Source of the DNA: Brevibacterium sp. XM4083 | Lineage (GTDB): Bacteria > Actinomycetota > Actinomycetes > Actinomycetales > Brevibacteriaceae | DNA: 64,000 bases | Reading direction: 5' to 3' | Assembly (NCBI RefSeq): GCF_006489205.2 | Contig: NZ_VFYR02000002.1 | Coordinates: 310,001-374,000, forward strand | Shown here: in pieces, positions 36,201-44,021 of the stretch | How positions within the stretch are numbered: the stretch's first letter is position 1 | How the letters are laid out: each line of letters starts with the position of its first letter | Made by a program: the position numbers and the translations under genes | The notes under the pieces: model-generated | Database searches by the model: none | Seen by the model: only the letters and a program-made list of their open reading frames with translations | What the model was told of the DNA's origin: nothing

Positions 36201-36690
36201 GACGAAGGAGTTCGAGCGGATGCGCTCGAGCTTCGGCGACCTCTCGATCGTCGAGACCGCCGAATACCTCTACGGCCTGACCTCCGGGGAGGAGGCGACC
36301 GTCGAACTGTCCAAGGGCAAGAACCTCCTCATCGGCCTGCGCGCGATCGGCGACACCGACGAACGCGGCATGCGTTCAGTGATGTTCACCCTCAACGGCC
36401 AGCTGCGTCCGCTCGAGGTCCGCGACCGGTCTGTCGAGTCCGACGTCAAGACCGCGGAGAAGGCCGACCCGTCGAAGCCGGGGCACGTCTCGAGCCCGTT
36501 CGCCGGTGTCGTCACCCTCCAGGTCGGCGTCGGCGACACCGTCGAGGCCGGCGATGTCATCGCGACGATCGAGGCGATGAAGATGGAGGCCTCGATCACC
36601 GCGCCGGTGGCCGGGCCGATCTCCCGGATCGCGATCGACTCCGTCTCCCAGCTCGAGGGCGGCGATCTCGTGGCGGTCATCGATGCCTGA
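33289..36690 (+). CDS. pyc: Pyruvate carboxylase
   Basis: A 1133-aa biotin enzyme that makes oxaloacetate from pyruvate. Order: biotin carboxylase domain (VANRGEIAVR, ATP-grasp GGGGRGMRR, EMNPRIQVEHTVTEE), carboxyltransferase domain (DTTFRDAHQSLLATRVRT, HVHTHDTAGGQL), then the biotinyl domain with EAMKMEAS. Full-length single-chain type. I chose ATG 33289, giving the family start MFSKVLVANRGE, over ATG 33268. A TAGAGT at 33220-33225 could be the -10. It overlaps def by 8 bp. Confidence 0.96.
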   Translation: MFSKVLVANRGEIAVRAFRAAYELGASTVAVFPYEDRNSEHRMKADEAYMIGDEGHPVRAYLNVEEIIRVAKESGADAVYPGYGFLSENPDLARACAENGITFIGPKADVLELAGNKVQALSAARGAGIPVLDSTRPSADIAQLLADAESMEYPLFVKAVAGGGGRGMRRVSDPDQLEDALKAAMREAEGAFGDPTVFIEQAVQRPRHIEVQILADNDANAIHLFERDCSVQRRHQKVIEIAPAPNLDPEIAAALHSDALKFAEALGYQNAGTVEFLLETDGPRAGKHVFIEMNPRIQVEHTVTEEITDVDLVASQMRIAAGETLADLGLRQEDMRIKGAALQCRITTEDPANSFRPDTGTITAYRSAGGAGVRLDGGTVHAGASVSAHFDSMLVKLTCRGRDFAQAVSRARRALAEFRIRGVSSNIGFLQAVLEDPSFVAGDLATSFIEERPQLLDARVSADRGSKILDYLADVTVNRPHGEPTVRLRPADKLPDLDLGQAPPPGSRDRLLDLGPEAFARSLRDQEALAVTDTTFRDAHQSLLATRVRTRDLLAVAGHVARMTPQLLSIEAWGGATYDVALRFLGEDPWERLAQLREAVPNIALQMLLRGRNTVGYTPYPTQVTDAFVDEAARTGIDVFRIFDALNDIEQMRPAIEAVRGTNTTIAEVALCYTSDILDPNEELYTLDYYLRLAEQIVEAGAHVLAVKDMAGLLRPAAAAKLVTALRENFDLPVHVHTHDTAGGQLATLFAAAGAGADAVDAASAAMAGTTSQPSLSALVAAFEHTDRDTGISLTAVEDLEPYWESVRKVYAPFESGLPGPTGRVYRHEIPGGQLSNLRQQAVALGLGERFEEIEKMYEAADDILGHLVKVTPSSKVVGDLALHLVGAGVDPAEFAENPEKFDIPDSVIGFLSGDLGDPPGGWPEPFRTKALAGRTHKPVTEELAPADAEALTTPGPERQAKLNELLFPAPTKEFERMRSSFGDLSIVETAEYLYGLTSGEEATVELSKGKNLLIGLRAIGDTDERGMRSVMFTLNGQLRPLEVRDRSVESDVKTAEKADPSKPGHVSSPFAGVVTLQVGVGDTVEAGDVIATIEAMKMEASITAPVAGPISRIAIDSVSQLEGGDLVAVIDA

Positions 36691-37183
36691 GCGGGACATC
36701 CGCCTGTGGGGTGACCCGGTGCTCCGCAGCAAGGCCGACCCGATCACCGTCTTCGACGACTCCGTGGCCGCCCTGGCCGCCGACCTCGTCGACTCGTCCC
36801 TGCCCGAGGGGCGGGCGGCCGTCGCCGCACCGCAGATCGGGGTGGGTTTGCGGGCCTTCGGCTACGACCTCGACGGGCGCACCGGCTACGTCATCAATCC
36901 CGAGATCGTCGAACTCGGCGGTCAGCTGCGCGACATCGACGAAGGCTGCCTGTCCGTGCCGGGGCTCTTCTTCCTCACCCCGAGGTGGGAGTTCGCCCGG
37001 GTGCGCGGCGTCGATGCGCAGAACAACCCGATCGAGATCTCCGGCACCGAGGTGTTCGCGCAGATGCTCCAGCACGAAGTGGCGCACCTCGACGGGCAGG
37101 TCTACATCCAGACGCTGCCGGGGGAGCGCCGACGCGAGGCGATGAAGGCCATCCGCAGCGCGGACTGGTTCCTCGCCTCATGA
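36683..37183 (+). CDS. def: Peptide deformylase
   Basis: A 166-aa metalloenzyme removing N-formyl from new proteins. Motif 1 is AAVAAPQIGVG, motif 2 EGCLSVPG supplies the cysteine ligand, and motif 3 is QHEVAHLDG (HExxH). The position between E and the second H is Val-Ala, where many enzymes have an aspartate; ligands are otherwise intact. The start overlaps the pyc stop by 8 bp, so translational coupling is likely. Confidence 0.93.
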   Translation: MPERDIRLWGDPVLRSKADPITVFDDSVAALAADLVDSSLPEGRAAVAAPQIGVGLRAFGYDLDGRTGYVINPEIVELGGQLRDIDEGCLSVPGLFFLTPRWEFARVRGVDAQNNPIEISGTEVFAQMLQHEVAHLDGQVYIQTLPGERRREAMKAIRSADWFLAS

Positions 37184-37230
37184 CAGTCACCGAGGTGCCC
37201 GCCCGGGGTACTGAGAACGAAGGGAAGTCC

Positions 37231-38085
37231 ATGGTCATCGCCCGCACCGCTGTCATCGGCAGCGGACTCATGGGAGCCGGCATCGCCGAGGTGCTCGCGA
37301 AGTCCGGTCTCGACGTCATCGTCTCCGAGGTCAGCGACGAGGCGGCTGCCGCCGGTCAGGCACGGATCGAGAAGTCACTGGCCCGCGCCGTGGAGAAGGG
37401 CAAGCTCACGGCAGCCGAGAGCGAGGCGGCCAAAGCGCGGCTGCGGTTGACCACCGACATCGCCGAACTCGCCGACCGGCAGCTCGTCATCGAGGCGGCG
37501 AGTGAGAACGAGGAGATCAAGAAGTCGATCTTCGCCCGCCTCGATGAGGTCGTCACCGATGAGGAGGCGATCTTCGCGTCGAACACCTCGTCGATGCCGA
37601 TCATCCGCTTCGCGCAGGCGACGTCGCGGCCCGAACGGGTCCTCGGCATCCACTTCTTCAACCCCGCACCCGTCCAGCCGCTCGTCGAGGTCGTGTCCTC
37701 GGTGCTCACCGACCCCGGTGTGGCCGAGTCGGTCACGGATTTCGTGGGTGAGGTGCTCGGCAAGACGCCGGTGCAGGCGCAGGACCGGCCGGGCTTCATC
37801 GTCAACGCCCTCCTCATCCCGTATCTGTGCTCGGCGATCCGCATGCTCGAGTCGGGGGCGGCGACGAAGGAGGACATCGACGCCGGCATGGTCGGCGGTG
37901 CCGCCCACCCGATGGGCCCGATCGCCCTCGCCGATCTCGTCGGGCTCGACACGTGCCTGTTCGCGGCCCAGAGCATCTTCGACGAGACCGGGGATCCTGC
38001 CGCGAAGCCTCCGGTCCTCCTCTCCCGCATGGTCGATGCCGGTCTCCTCGGGAGGAAGACCGGCCGCGGCTTCTACGAGTACTGA
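37231..38085 (+). CDS. 3-hydroxybutyryl-CoA dehydrogenase
   Basis: A 284-aa NAD-dependent dehydrogenase of short-chain acyl-CoA metabolism. The Rossmann motif is AVIGSGLMGAGIAE. The family blocks SNTSSMPI, GIHFFNPAPVQPLVEVV and PGFIVNALLIPYL carry the Ser/His/Asn active-site residues. I chose ATG 37231 because GAAGGGA is 5 nt upstream and the Rossmann fold begins at once. The earlier ATG at 37180 overlaps the def stop by ATGA and would add a 17-residue tail. Confidence 0.9.
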   Translation: MVIARTAVIGSGLMGAGIAEVLAKSGLDVIVSEVSDEAAAAGQARIEKSLARAVEKGKLTAAESEAAKARLRLTTDIAELADRQLVIEAASENEEIKKSIFARLDEVVTDEEAIFASNTSSMPIIRFAQATSRPERVLGIHFFNPAPVQPLVEVVSSVLTDPGVAESVTDFVGEVLGKTPVQAQDRPGFIVNALLIPYLCSAIRMLESGAATKEDIDAGMVGGAAHPMGPIALADLVGLDTCLFAAQSIFDETGDPAAKPPVLLSRMVDAGLLGRKTGRGFYEY

Positions 38086-38099
38086 GCCCGCACACGCCG

Positions 38100-38136
38100 A
38101 CGGGGCTGTCCGCGCACGATGCGCAGACAGCCCCGT
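38100..38136. terminator. Bidirectional terminator
   Basis: ACGGGGCTGTCCGCGC / GCGCAGACAGCCCCGT, a 16-bp stem with one mismatch and a 5-nt loop, between convergent genes. Confidence 0.75.
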
Positions 38137-38161
38137 TCCGCTGTGCCGGAAGATCCTGGGC

Positions 38162-39421
38162 TCAGCCGGCGAGGAGCTTCTCGTAGCTCGCGAGCTTGAC
38201 GCAGGCGACGAGTCCCTCGGCGGCGAGTTCGACGTCGGCCAGCGTCGGCATCGTCGGAGCGATGCGGATGACATTGCCCTGCGGATCGAGGCCGTACGGG
38301 TGCGTGGCCCCGGCCGGGGTGAGCTTGACCCCGGCCTCGGCGGCGAGCTTGACGATCCGATCGGCTGTGCCCTCGAGGGTGGTCAGGGTGATGAAGTAGC
38401 CGCCGTCGGGCTTCGTCCACGTCGCGAGATCCGTCCCGCCGAGTCCGGACTCCAGGGCGTCGAGCACTGCGTCGAACTTCGGGGCGATGATCTCAGCGTG
38501 CTTGCGCATATGGTCGATCACACCCTGGCTGTCTTTGAAGAAGCGCAGGTGACGCAGTTGGTTGACCTTGTCGGGTCCGATCGCGATCTTGCCAAGGTTC
38601 GAGGTGAACCAGCGCACGGTCTCCGGACCGCCGGCGAAGAACGAGACCCCGGACCCGGCATGCGTGATCTTCGAGGTCGACGCGAAGATCCACGGCCGTT
38701 CGGGGTGGCCGGCCGCTGCGCAGAGGTCGAGGATGTCGATGGTCTCCGGATGCTCGTCGCGGAGGTGGTGGAGGGCGTACGCGTTGTCCCAGAGCAGCGT
38801 GAAGTCCGGGGCCGCGGCGGGCAGCGCAGCGAGCGCGGCGGCCCGCTCGGGGCTGATCGTGATCCCTGTCGGGTTCGAGTACATCGGCACGAGCCACATG
38901 CCCTTGACGCTCGGGTCCGCGGCGAGCCGCTGCGCTGCGGCGAGGTCGGGGCCTTCGTCGTCCAGCGGAATGCTCAGCAGCTCGAAGCCGAGGGATTCGG
39001 CGAGCGTGAAATGGCGGTCGTAGCCGGGGACCGGGCAGATGAGCTTGTGGGGGCCCGCACCCCACGGGGTGGCGTCGGCGGCCGTGCCGTGGAGGAGGGC
39101 GAAGGTGAGCGCCTGCGCCATGAGGGTGAGCGAGGCGTTGCCGCCGGCGAGCAGCTGCTCGGCGGGCACCTTGAGCAGCGGAGCGAAGATCTCCCGGAGT
39201 TCGATGATCCCGTCGAGGCCGCCGTAGTTGCGCGTGTCGACACCCCCAGGTGTGCGGTAGTCGTCCCCGGTCACCTGCGTGAACAGGTCGTCGGCGAGGT
39301 CGAGCTGGGCGGGACTCGGCTTGCCCCGGGTGATGTCGAGGTCGAGACCGCGCGAGGCGAACTCCTCGTACGCGCGGGAGGCCTTCTCGAGTTCGGACTC
39401 GAGATCGGGGGTGGGGGTCAT
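38162..39421 (-). CDS. aspT: Aspartate-type aminotransferase (PLP)
   Basis: A 419-aa class I-like aminotransferase of the actinobacterial AspT group. The PLP lysine is in STSKITHAGSGVSF, and the phosphate-binding and aspartate contacts are in WLVPMYSNPTGI and LLWDNAYALHHL. The N-terminal TRGKPSPAQLDL is a marker of this subfamily, as opposed to classical AspC. The likely reaction is aspartate/2-oxoglutarate transamination. ATG 39421 is preceded by AAGGAG at about 7 nt; an upstream in-frame start at 39481 lacks one. Confidence 0.85.
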   Translation of the reverse strand: MTPTPDLESELEKASRAYEEFASRGLDLDITRGKPSPAQLDLADDLFTQVTGDDYRTPGGVDTRNYGGLDGIIELREIFAPLLKVPAEQLLAGGNASLTLMAQALTFALLHGTAADATPWGAGPHKLICPVPGYDRHFTLAESLGFELLSIPLDDEGPDLAAAQRLAADPSVKGMWLVPMYSNPTGITISPERAAALAALPAAAPDFTLLWDNAYALHHLRDEHPETIDILDLCAAAGHPERPWIFASTSKITHAGSGVSFFAGGPETVRWFTSNLGKIAIGPDKVNQLRHLRFFKDSQGVIDHMRKHAEIIAPKFDAVLDALESGLGGTDLATWTKPDGGYFITLTTLEGTADRIVKLAAEAGVKLTPAGATHPYGLDPQGNVIRIAPTMPTLADVELAAEGLVACVKLASYEKLLAG

Positions 39422-39556
39422 CGATGCTCCTTCTCGCCGCGCTGCGGCGGTGGTGACTGCCAGTGGCTCCATCCTAGTCACAGGGCGGGCCGGGCGGGTT
39501 CGTTAGAGTGTGTTCCTGAGACGATCCGCCACAGAGCCGCAGAGGAGGGCAGCGCG

Positions 39557-40279
39557 ATGGTCAGACCCCGAGCTCGGGCCGCGCATGGGACCCGGTTCGG
39601 CACTCAGGCCCACCTCTACGACGCCGTGCGGCCCGACTATCCGCAGGCGGCCCTCGACCTCCTCGGCGCCGACTGGGCCGGGCTGCGGGTGTGCGACCTC
39701 GGGGCGGGCACGGGAATCCTCAGCCGCAGGCTGCTCGCCGCCGGCGCCGAGGTCGTCGCCGTCGATCCGGACGCCGAGGCTCTCGAGCACAACCCGGCGC
39801 CGTCGCTCGTCGGGTCCGCGGAGACGACCGGCCTGGCGGCCGGCAGCGTCGACGTCGTCACGGTCGCCCAGGCCTGGCACTGGTTCGACGAGGCGGCAGC
39901 GGGGGAGGAGATCGCGAGGATCCTCAGGCCCTCCGGTCGGCTGCTCATCCTCATCAACCAACTCGACGTCCGCGTCGACTGGGTGCTCAGGCTCAGCCGC
40001 ATCATGCACGCCGGGGACGTCTACCGCCCGGCGTATGTGCCCGCTCCGCGCGGCTTCGCGCTCCGCGATCGGGCCGTCATCGACTTCTCCACCCCGCTCG
40101 ACGTCGACGGCATCGTCGATCTTGCACGCACCCGGTCGTACTGGCTGCGGTCGAATGAGGCGACCCGCAGCCGCGTCGAGGCGAACCTGCGCGGCTATCT
40201 CACCGAGGAGCATCCGATCACCGGCACTGTCGACCTGCCGTACATGTGCCTGGCCTACCTCCTCGTCCCGCAGCACTGA
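39557..40279 (+). CDS. SAM-dependent methyltransferase
   Basis: A 240-aa class I methyltransferase. The AdoMet loop is VCDLGAGTGILSRRLL; VAVDPD supplies the acidic residue that binds the ribose; and VVTVAQAWHWFD is the post-motif typical of the UbiE/Trans-aconitate-like type. The substrate is unknown. AGGAGGG sits 7 nt upstream of the ATG. A much longer open frame upstream on this strand overlaps the aminotransferase and is not used. Confidence 0.85.
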   Translation: MVRPRARAAHGTRFGTQAHLYDAVRPDYPQAALDLLGADWAGLRVCDLGAGTGILSRRLLAAGAEVVAVDPDAEALEHNPAPSLVGSAETTGLAAGSVDVVTVAQAWHWFDEAAAGEEIARILRPSGRLLILINQLDVRVDWVLRLSRIMHAGDVYRPAYVPAPRGFALRDRAVIDFSTPLDVDGIVDLARTRSYWLRSNEATRSRVEANLRGYLTEEHPITGTVDLPYMCLAYLLVPQH

Positions 40280-40283
40280 AGAA

Positions 40284-40317
40284 GCGGGCAGGGCCGCATG
40301 AGTGCGTCCCTGCCCGC
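40284..40317. terminator. Bidirectional terminator
   Basis: GCGGGCAGGG / CCCTGCCCGC (10 bp), continued inside by CGCA-TGAG-TGCG after one mismatch. Confidence 0.75.
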
Positions 40318-40337
40318 CGGTGCGGATCATCCCGAGA

Positions 40338-40802
40338 TCAGATGTTCGGGTCGTCCTCGGTCTCGACCACCTCGGTGGATTCGATGACCTCGGTCTGCTT
40401 CGGCGCCTGGTGGGAGACGCTGATCTTGCGCGGGCGGGCCTCCTCGGCGACGGGGATCGTCAGGGTGAGCACGCCGTCCTCGTAGTCGGCGCGGATCCGG
40501 TCGAGGGCGACGCGATTGCCGAGGGTGAGCTGGCGGGCGTACGTGCCCGAGGTCCGCTCCCTGGTCAGCCACTTGACGTCCTTGTCCGCCACCGGTGAGG
40601 TCCGCTGCGCGCGCACCGTGAGCGTGCGGTCCTCGACATCGACGTCGATGCTCGAGGGATCGACGCCTGGCATATCGATCTGCGCGACGAACACCTCGCC
40701 GTCGCGGTAGAGGTCCATCGGCATGGTCGCGGCGTTCGGGGTGCGGGTGACCTCGGTGAAGAAGCGGTCGAGATCGCGGATGGGATCGAAGCGAGTGGCC
40801 AT
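40338..40802 (-). CDS. Hsp20/alpha-crystallin small heat-shock protein
   Basis: A 154-aa chaperone that holds unfolding proteins. The alpha-crystallin core runs from about residue 37 to 130, with VFVAQIDMPGVDPSS, LTVRAQRTSP and the conserved GVLTLTIPVAE (GxLxxxxP). N-terminal DLDRFF is typical. Start ATG 40802 with AAAGGA 6 nt upstream. The promoter region holds a perfect HspR-type inverted repeat, so heat control by HspR is expected. Confidence 0.93.
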   Translation of the reverse strand: MATRFDPIRDLDRFFTEVTRTPNAATMPMDLYRDGEVFVAQIDMPGVDPSSIDVDVEDRTLTVRAQRTSPVADKDVKWLTRERTSGTYARQLTLGNRVALDRIRADYEDGVLTLTIPVAEEARPRKISVSHQAPKQTEVIESTEVVETEDDPNI

Positions 40803-40834
40803 GATCGTCCTTTCAGTGGGGTACACGTCCTGTA

Positions 40835-40853
40835 TTGAGTCAAGCACACTCAA
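40835..40853. promoter_or_regulatory. HAIR element (HspR operator) for hsp20
   Basis: TTGAGT-CAAGCAC-ACTCAA matches the HspR-associated inverted repeat CTTGAGT-N7-ACTCAAG at all positions except the two outer bases. It lies 33-51 bp upstream of the hsp20 start and 22 bp before the divergent carrier gene. Confidence 0.75.
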
Positions 40854-40874
40854 TTTTGAAATCAATCCTCGCAC

Positions 40875-41828
40875 ATGGAACTCTCAAGAACTATGAGCCT
40901 GTCTCCGATCCTCGCCGCCCTCGTCCCGGTCACAGCGCTCATCGTGCTCGGGCTGGGACTGCGGAGGACTCCGCTGTTCTCCCGCGAGGACTTCTGGGCG
41001 GGGGCGGAGCGGCTCGCGTACTACTGCCTCCTGCCCGTTCTCCTCTTCACCTCCGTCGCCGAGGTGGACGTCACCGCCGTGCCCGTGCTCAGACTCGCTG
41101 TCGCCCTCGTCGTGCCCACGCTCCTCGTCTCGGTGCTCATCATCGTCCTCCGCCGCGTCGTCGCCGCGGATCTGCCGGCGTTCACCTCGGTGCTCCAGGG
41201 CGGGATCCGCTTCAACACGTACATCGGGCTCTCGATCTCCGCGAGCCTGCTCGGACCGAGCGGGGGAGCGCTGGCGGCGATCGTCGCGGCCATCCTCGTG
41301 CCCACGGTCAACATCGTCTCGAGTCTCGGGTTCGAGTTCCTCCGCACGGGACGACGGTCGGTGCTCGGCATCGTCCGCGTCGTCGTCCTCAACCCCCTCG
41401 TCATCGGGTGCGCCCTCGGGGGACTGTGGAACCTCACCGGGTGGGCGCTGCCGCAGCTCGTCTCCGGTGTCCTCGATCCGCTCGCGGCCGCGGCCCTGCC
41501 GATCGGTCTCATCTGTGTGGGGGCGGGGCTGCGGTGGTTCTCCCTGCGGGAGCACGGTGCCGGCCTCGTCTGGTCGACGGCGGCCAAGCTCGTCGTCCTG
41601 CCCGGTTTCAGTCTCGCCGCCCTCGTCCTGCTCGACGTCCCCGCCGAGGCGGCCGTGGTCGGACTGGTCTTCCAGGCGATCGCGACGGCGAGCTCCGGAT
41701 ATGTCATGGCCCGGCAGCTCGGCGGCAACGCCGAGCTCATGGCCGCACTCATCGCCGCCCAGACGGTGCTCATGCTCGGCACCCTGCCCCCGACCCTGCT
41801 CCTCGCCCAGTTCGTCTTCGGGGTCTGA
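40875..41828 (+). CDS. AEC family transporter
   Basis: A 317-aa permease of the auxin efflux carrier family, with about ten hydrophobic spans and the AEC mid-membrane pattern NPLVIGCALGGLWNL and TIGLSIS-like (here YIGLSISASLLG). Transported substrate unknown; bacterial members move organic acids such as malate or malonate. Start ATG 40875; an in-frame ATG at 40893 (MSLSPILAAL) is equally possible. It diverges from hsp20 and may be affected by the HspR site. Confidence 0.8.
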   Translation: MELSRTMSLSPILAALVPVTALIVLGLGLRRTPLFSREDFWAGAERLAYYCLLPVLLFTSVAEVDVTAVPVLRLAVALVVPTLLVSVLIIVLRRVVAADLPAFTSVLQGGIRFNTYIGLSISASLLGPSGGALAAIVAAILVPTVNIVSSLGFEFLRTGRRSVLGIVRVVVLNPLVIGCALGGLWNLTGWALPQLVSGVLDPLAAAALPIGLICVGAGLRWFSLREHGAGLVWSTAAKLVVLPGFSLAALVLLDVPAEAAVVGLVFQAIATASSGYVMARQLGGNAELMAALIAAQTVLMLGTLPPTLLLAQFVFGV

Positions 41829-41881
41829 GGAACCCGCTGCAGGGGCCCGGCATCGGCCCGCGGCCGGCGCGGAGAAGCACA

Positions 41882-41914
41882 ACGGCCGGCTCCCCGCAGT
41901 GGGGAACCGGCCGT
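41882..41914. terminator. Terminator downstream of ferritin gene
   Basis: ACGGCCGGCTCCCC / GGGGAACCGGCCGT, a 14-bp stem with 5-nt loop; the mismatch forms G-U on the minus-strand transcript. It serves the convergent AEC gene as well. Confidence 0.75.
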
Positions 41915-41956
41915 GTCAGCGCAGTCTCACTCGCTGTCAGCGCAGTCTCACTCGCT
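41915..41956. repeat. 21-bp tandem duplication across the ferritin stop codon
   Basis: GTCAGCGCAGTCTCACTCGCT occurs at 41915-41935 and again, identically, at 41936-41956. The inner copy contains the stop codon and last codons of ferritin; the outer copy repeats them in the untranslated end. Confidence 0.9.
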
Positions 41957-42463
41957 GTCGGCGGAGATGTCCGGGTGGCGCGAACCGAGCGCATTGTCGA
42001 TCGAGAGCAGACCCGAGCCGCTGTCGCCGACGATCTCGAGACGACCGATGATCTCGGAGATGCTCGCCTCTTCTTCGACCTGCTCGTCGATGAACCAGTT
42101 GAGCAGGGGGAGGACGTCGAGGTCGCCCTCGGCCTGGGCGGTGCGGTAGATGTTGCGGATCGACTCCGAGACCTTCTCCTCGTGGGCGAGTGCGGCCTTG
42201 AAGAAGTCGAGCGGACGGGACCCGGAGACCTTCGGGGCGGCGATGTCGCCGATCTGCGGGGCGAAGCCGCGGTCGACGCAGTGCTGGATGAACTTCGCGG
42301 CGTGGACCTGCTCCTCCTCCGACTGGGCGCGCATCCACCGGGTCATGCCGGTGAGCTCGAGGTCGTCGAGCTGAATGGACATCTGCAGGTAGACCATCGA
42401 GGCCTCGAGTTCGAGCGTGACCTGCTCGCCGAGGACCTTCTGCATTGCGGGGCTCAGGTGCAT
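41948..42463 (-). CDS. ftn: Ferritin
   Basis: A 171-aa non-heme ferritin that oxidises and stores iron. Ferroxidase-site residues are in LELEASMVYLQMS (Glu, Tyr), SEEEQVHAAKF (Glu, His), and NWFIDEQVEEEA (Glu, Gln). No heme-binding methionine pattern of bacterioferritin was seen. AGGAG is 7 nt upstream of the ATG. The last codons lie in a 21-bp tandem duplication. Confidence 0.95.
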   Translation of the reverse strand: MHLSPAMQKVLGEQVTLELEASMVYLQMSIQLDDLELTGMTRWMRAQSEEEQVHAAKFIQHCVDRGFAPQIGDIAAPKVSGSRPLDFFKAALAHEEKVSESIRNIYRTAQAEGDLDVLPLLNWFIDEQVEEEASISEIIGRLEIVGDSGSGLLSIDNALGSRHPDISADSE

Positions 42464-42587
42464 GTGAATCTCCTAATGCGTTGTCAGGCGGCGGACTGCC
42501 GCCTGCGTCGTGACCAGCTTGACACCATTTCTGGAATCATTCCAGTGTGGAAAGGCTCGGCAAACAGTGCTGAGGCAAGCCGAACCA

Positions 42588-44021
42588 TCACTGGTCGACC
42601 GTCGGGTGGCGTTCATTCCACCGGGTGGCCTGTTCGAAGGCCTGGGCGATCTCGAGGAGGCGGACATCGTCGCCGGGCTTCGCGACGAGTTGGACGCCGA
42701 CGGGCAGCCCCGCCGCGGAGAACCCGGCCGGCACGGAGATCGCGGGGCAGCCGGTGGCGGTGATCAGGCACGGCGCCCGCATCCAGTCGAGGTAGGTCTC
42801 GAGCTCGACGCCGTCGATCTCCATGGGGTATTCGATGCCGACGTCGAAGGGCAGGACCTGGCACGTGGTGAGCACGAGGAGATCACGGTCGGCGAAGAAC
42901 CGCTGCACCTCGCCGCTCAGCCTCGCGCGGGCCGCCTCGGCCGAGACGATCTGCGGGCCGGTGAGCCGCAGTCCGGCTTCGATGTTCCAGCGCACCGATT
43001 CCTTCATCCGGTCGCGATCGGTCTCGTAGAGTCCGCCCCAGGAGGCGAGGAAGTCCATGGCTCGGCGCACGCCGAAGACCTCATCACCGTCGGAGAGATC
43101 GGGGATGTTGTCGTCGACGGAGGCACCGAGACCCTCGAAGACGGGGGCCGTGGCCGCGACGATGTCGATGACCTCGGACTCGACGGGCAGGAGTCCGTTG
43201 AGATCGGGGCTGAAGCCGATCCGGACCCCCGTGAGGTCGGGAGCCTGCCCGCCGAGGCGGAACTGGGGACGGTCGAAGACCGATCCGGGTTCGGGCAGGA
43301 TCGCCGGCAGCCCGGGTTCGGGACCGGCGGCGATGCTCATGAGGAACGCGATGTCGGAGACGGTGCGCGCCATGAAGCCGGTCTGTCCGAGCCAGGAGAA
43401 CGGCGACGGCGAGGAGTTGGGGATCCGGCCGTTCGTCGGTCGGAAGCCGGCGACGTTGTTGAATGACCCGGGGGAGCGCAGCGACCCGCCCATGTCGGAG
43501 CCGTCACCGGAGGCCTGGATGCCCGCAGCCAGGGCCGCCCCGACACCCCCGGAGGAGCCCGAGGCGGACTTCTCGCGATCGTACGGGTTGCGGGTGACGC
43601 CGAAGACGGGGTTGAACGTGTGCGAGCCGGCGGCGAACTCGGGGACGTTCGTCTTGCCGGTCGTGATCACCCCGGCGCGGCGCAGCCGGGAGATGATGAG
43701 GGAGTCGGACTCCGGTACGCGGTCGGCGAAGATCGGCGACCCCCACGTCGTGCGCATGCCCGCGGTGTCGTTCGTGTCCTTGTGGGTCATCGGCACGCCG
43801 TGGAGGGGTCCGATCTCCGCTCCGGCCGCGAGCGCGTCGTCGGCGGCTGCGGCTTCCGCCCGTGCCCGCTCGTCGTCGCGGGTGACGACGGCGTTGAGCG
43901 CGGGGTTGACCTCGTCGATGCGGCGCAGCTGATCCTCCAGCGCCTCCCGGGCCGAGATCTCCTTCTCAGCGATCCTCGCGGCGAGTTCGCGGGTGCTCAT
44001 CCAGCGCAGGTCCTCACTCAT
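42588..44021 (-). CDS. Amidase (amidase-signature family)
   Basis: A 477-aa Ser-cisSer-Lys hydrolase. The lysine is in GVPMTHKDTND, the first serine in SASGSSGGVGAAL, and the nucleophile in GSDMGGSLRSP. C-terminal block GCPAISVPAGFS is typical of the AS fold. Substrate unknown. It overlaps the upstream M20 gene by ATGA and ends a four-gene operon (DUF5058, membrane protein, M20, amidase). No terminator is obvious after the stop. Confidence 0.9.
   Translation of the reverse strand: MSEDLRWMSTRELAARIAEKEISAREALEDQLRRIDEVNPALNAVVTRDDERARAEAAAADDALAAGAEIGPLHGVPMTHKDTNDTAGMRTTWGSPIFADRVPESDSLIISRLRRAGVITTGKTNVPEFAAGSHTFNPVFGVTRNPYDREKSASGSSGGVGAALAAGIQASGDGSDMGGSLRSPGSFNNVAGFRPTNGRIPNSSPSPFSWLGQTGFMARTVSDIAFLMSIAAGPEPGLPAILPEPGSVFDRPQFRLGGQAPDLTGVRIGFSPDLNGLLPVESEVIDIVAATAPVFEGLGASVDDNIPDLSDGDEVFGVRRAMDFLASWGGLYETDRDRMKESVRWNIEAGLRLTGPQIVSAEAARARLSGEVQRFFADRDLLVLTTCQVLPFDVGIEYPMEIDGVELETYLDWMRAPCLITATGCPAISVPAGFSAAGLPVGVQLVAKPGDDVRLLEIAQAFEQATRWNERHPTVDQ

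Noticed and set aside
37180..37190. Third copy of the ATGACWGTCAT palindrome
   Set aside because: ATGACAGTCAC at the def stop, within coding sequence and with one mismatch; best seen as chance.
37502..40279. 925-codon open frame whose C-terminus is a methyltransferase
   Set aside because: Only the last 240 codons have family motifs and a ribosome-binding site; the rest overlaps the dehydrogenase and is antisense to the aminotransferase.
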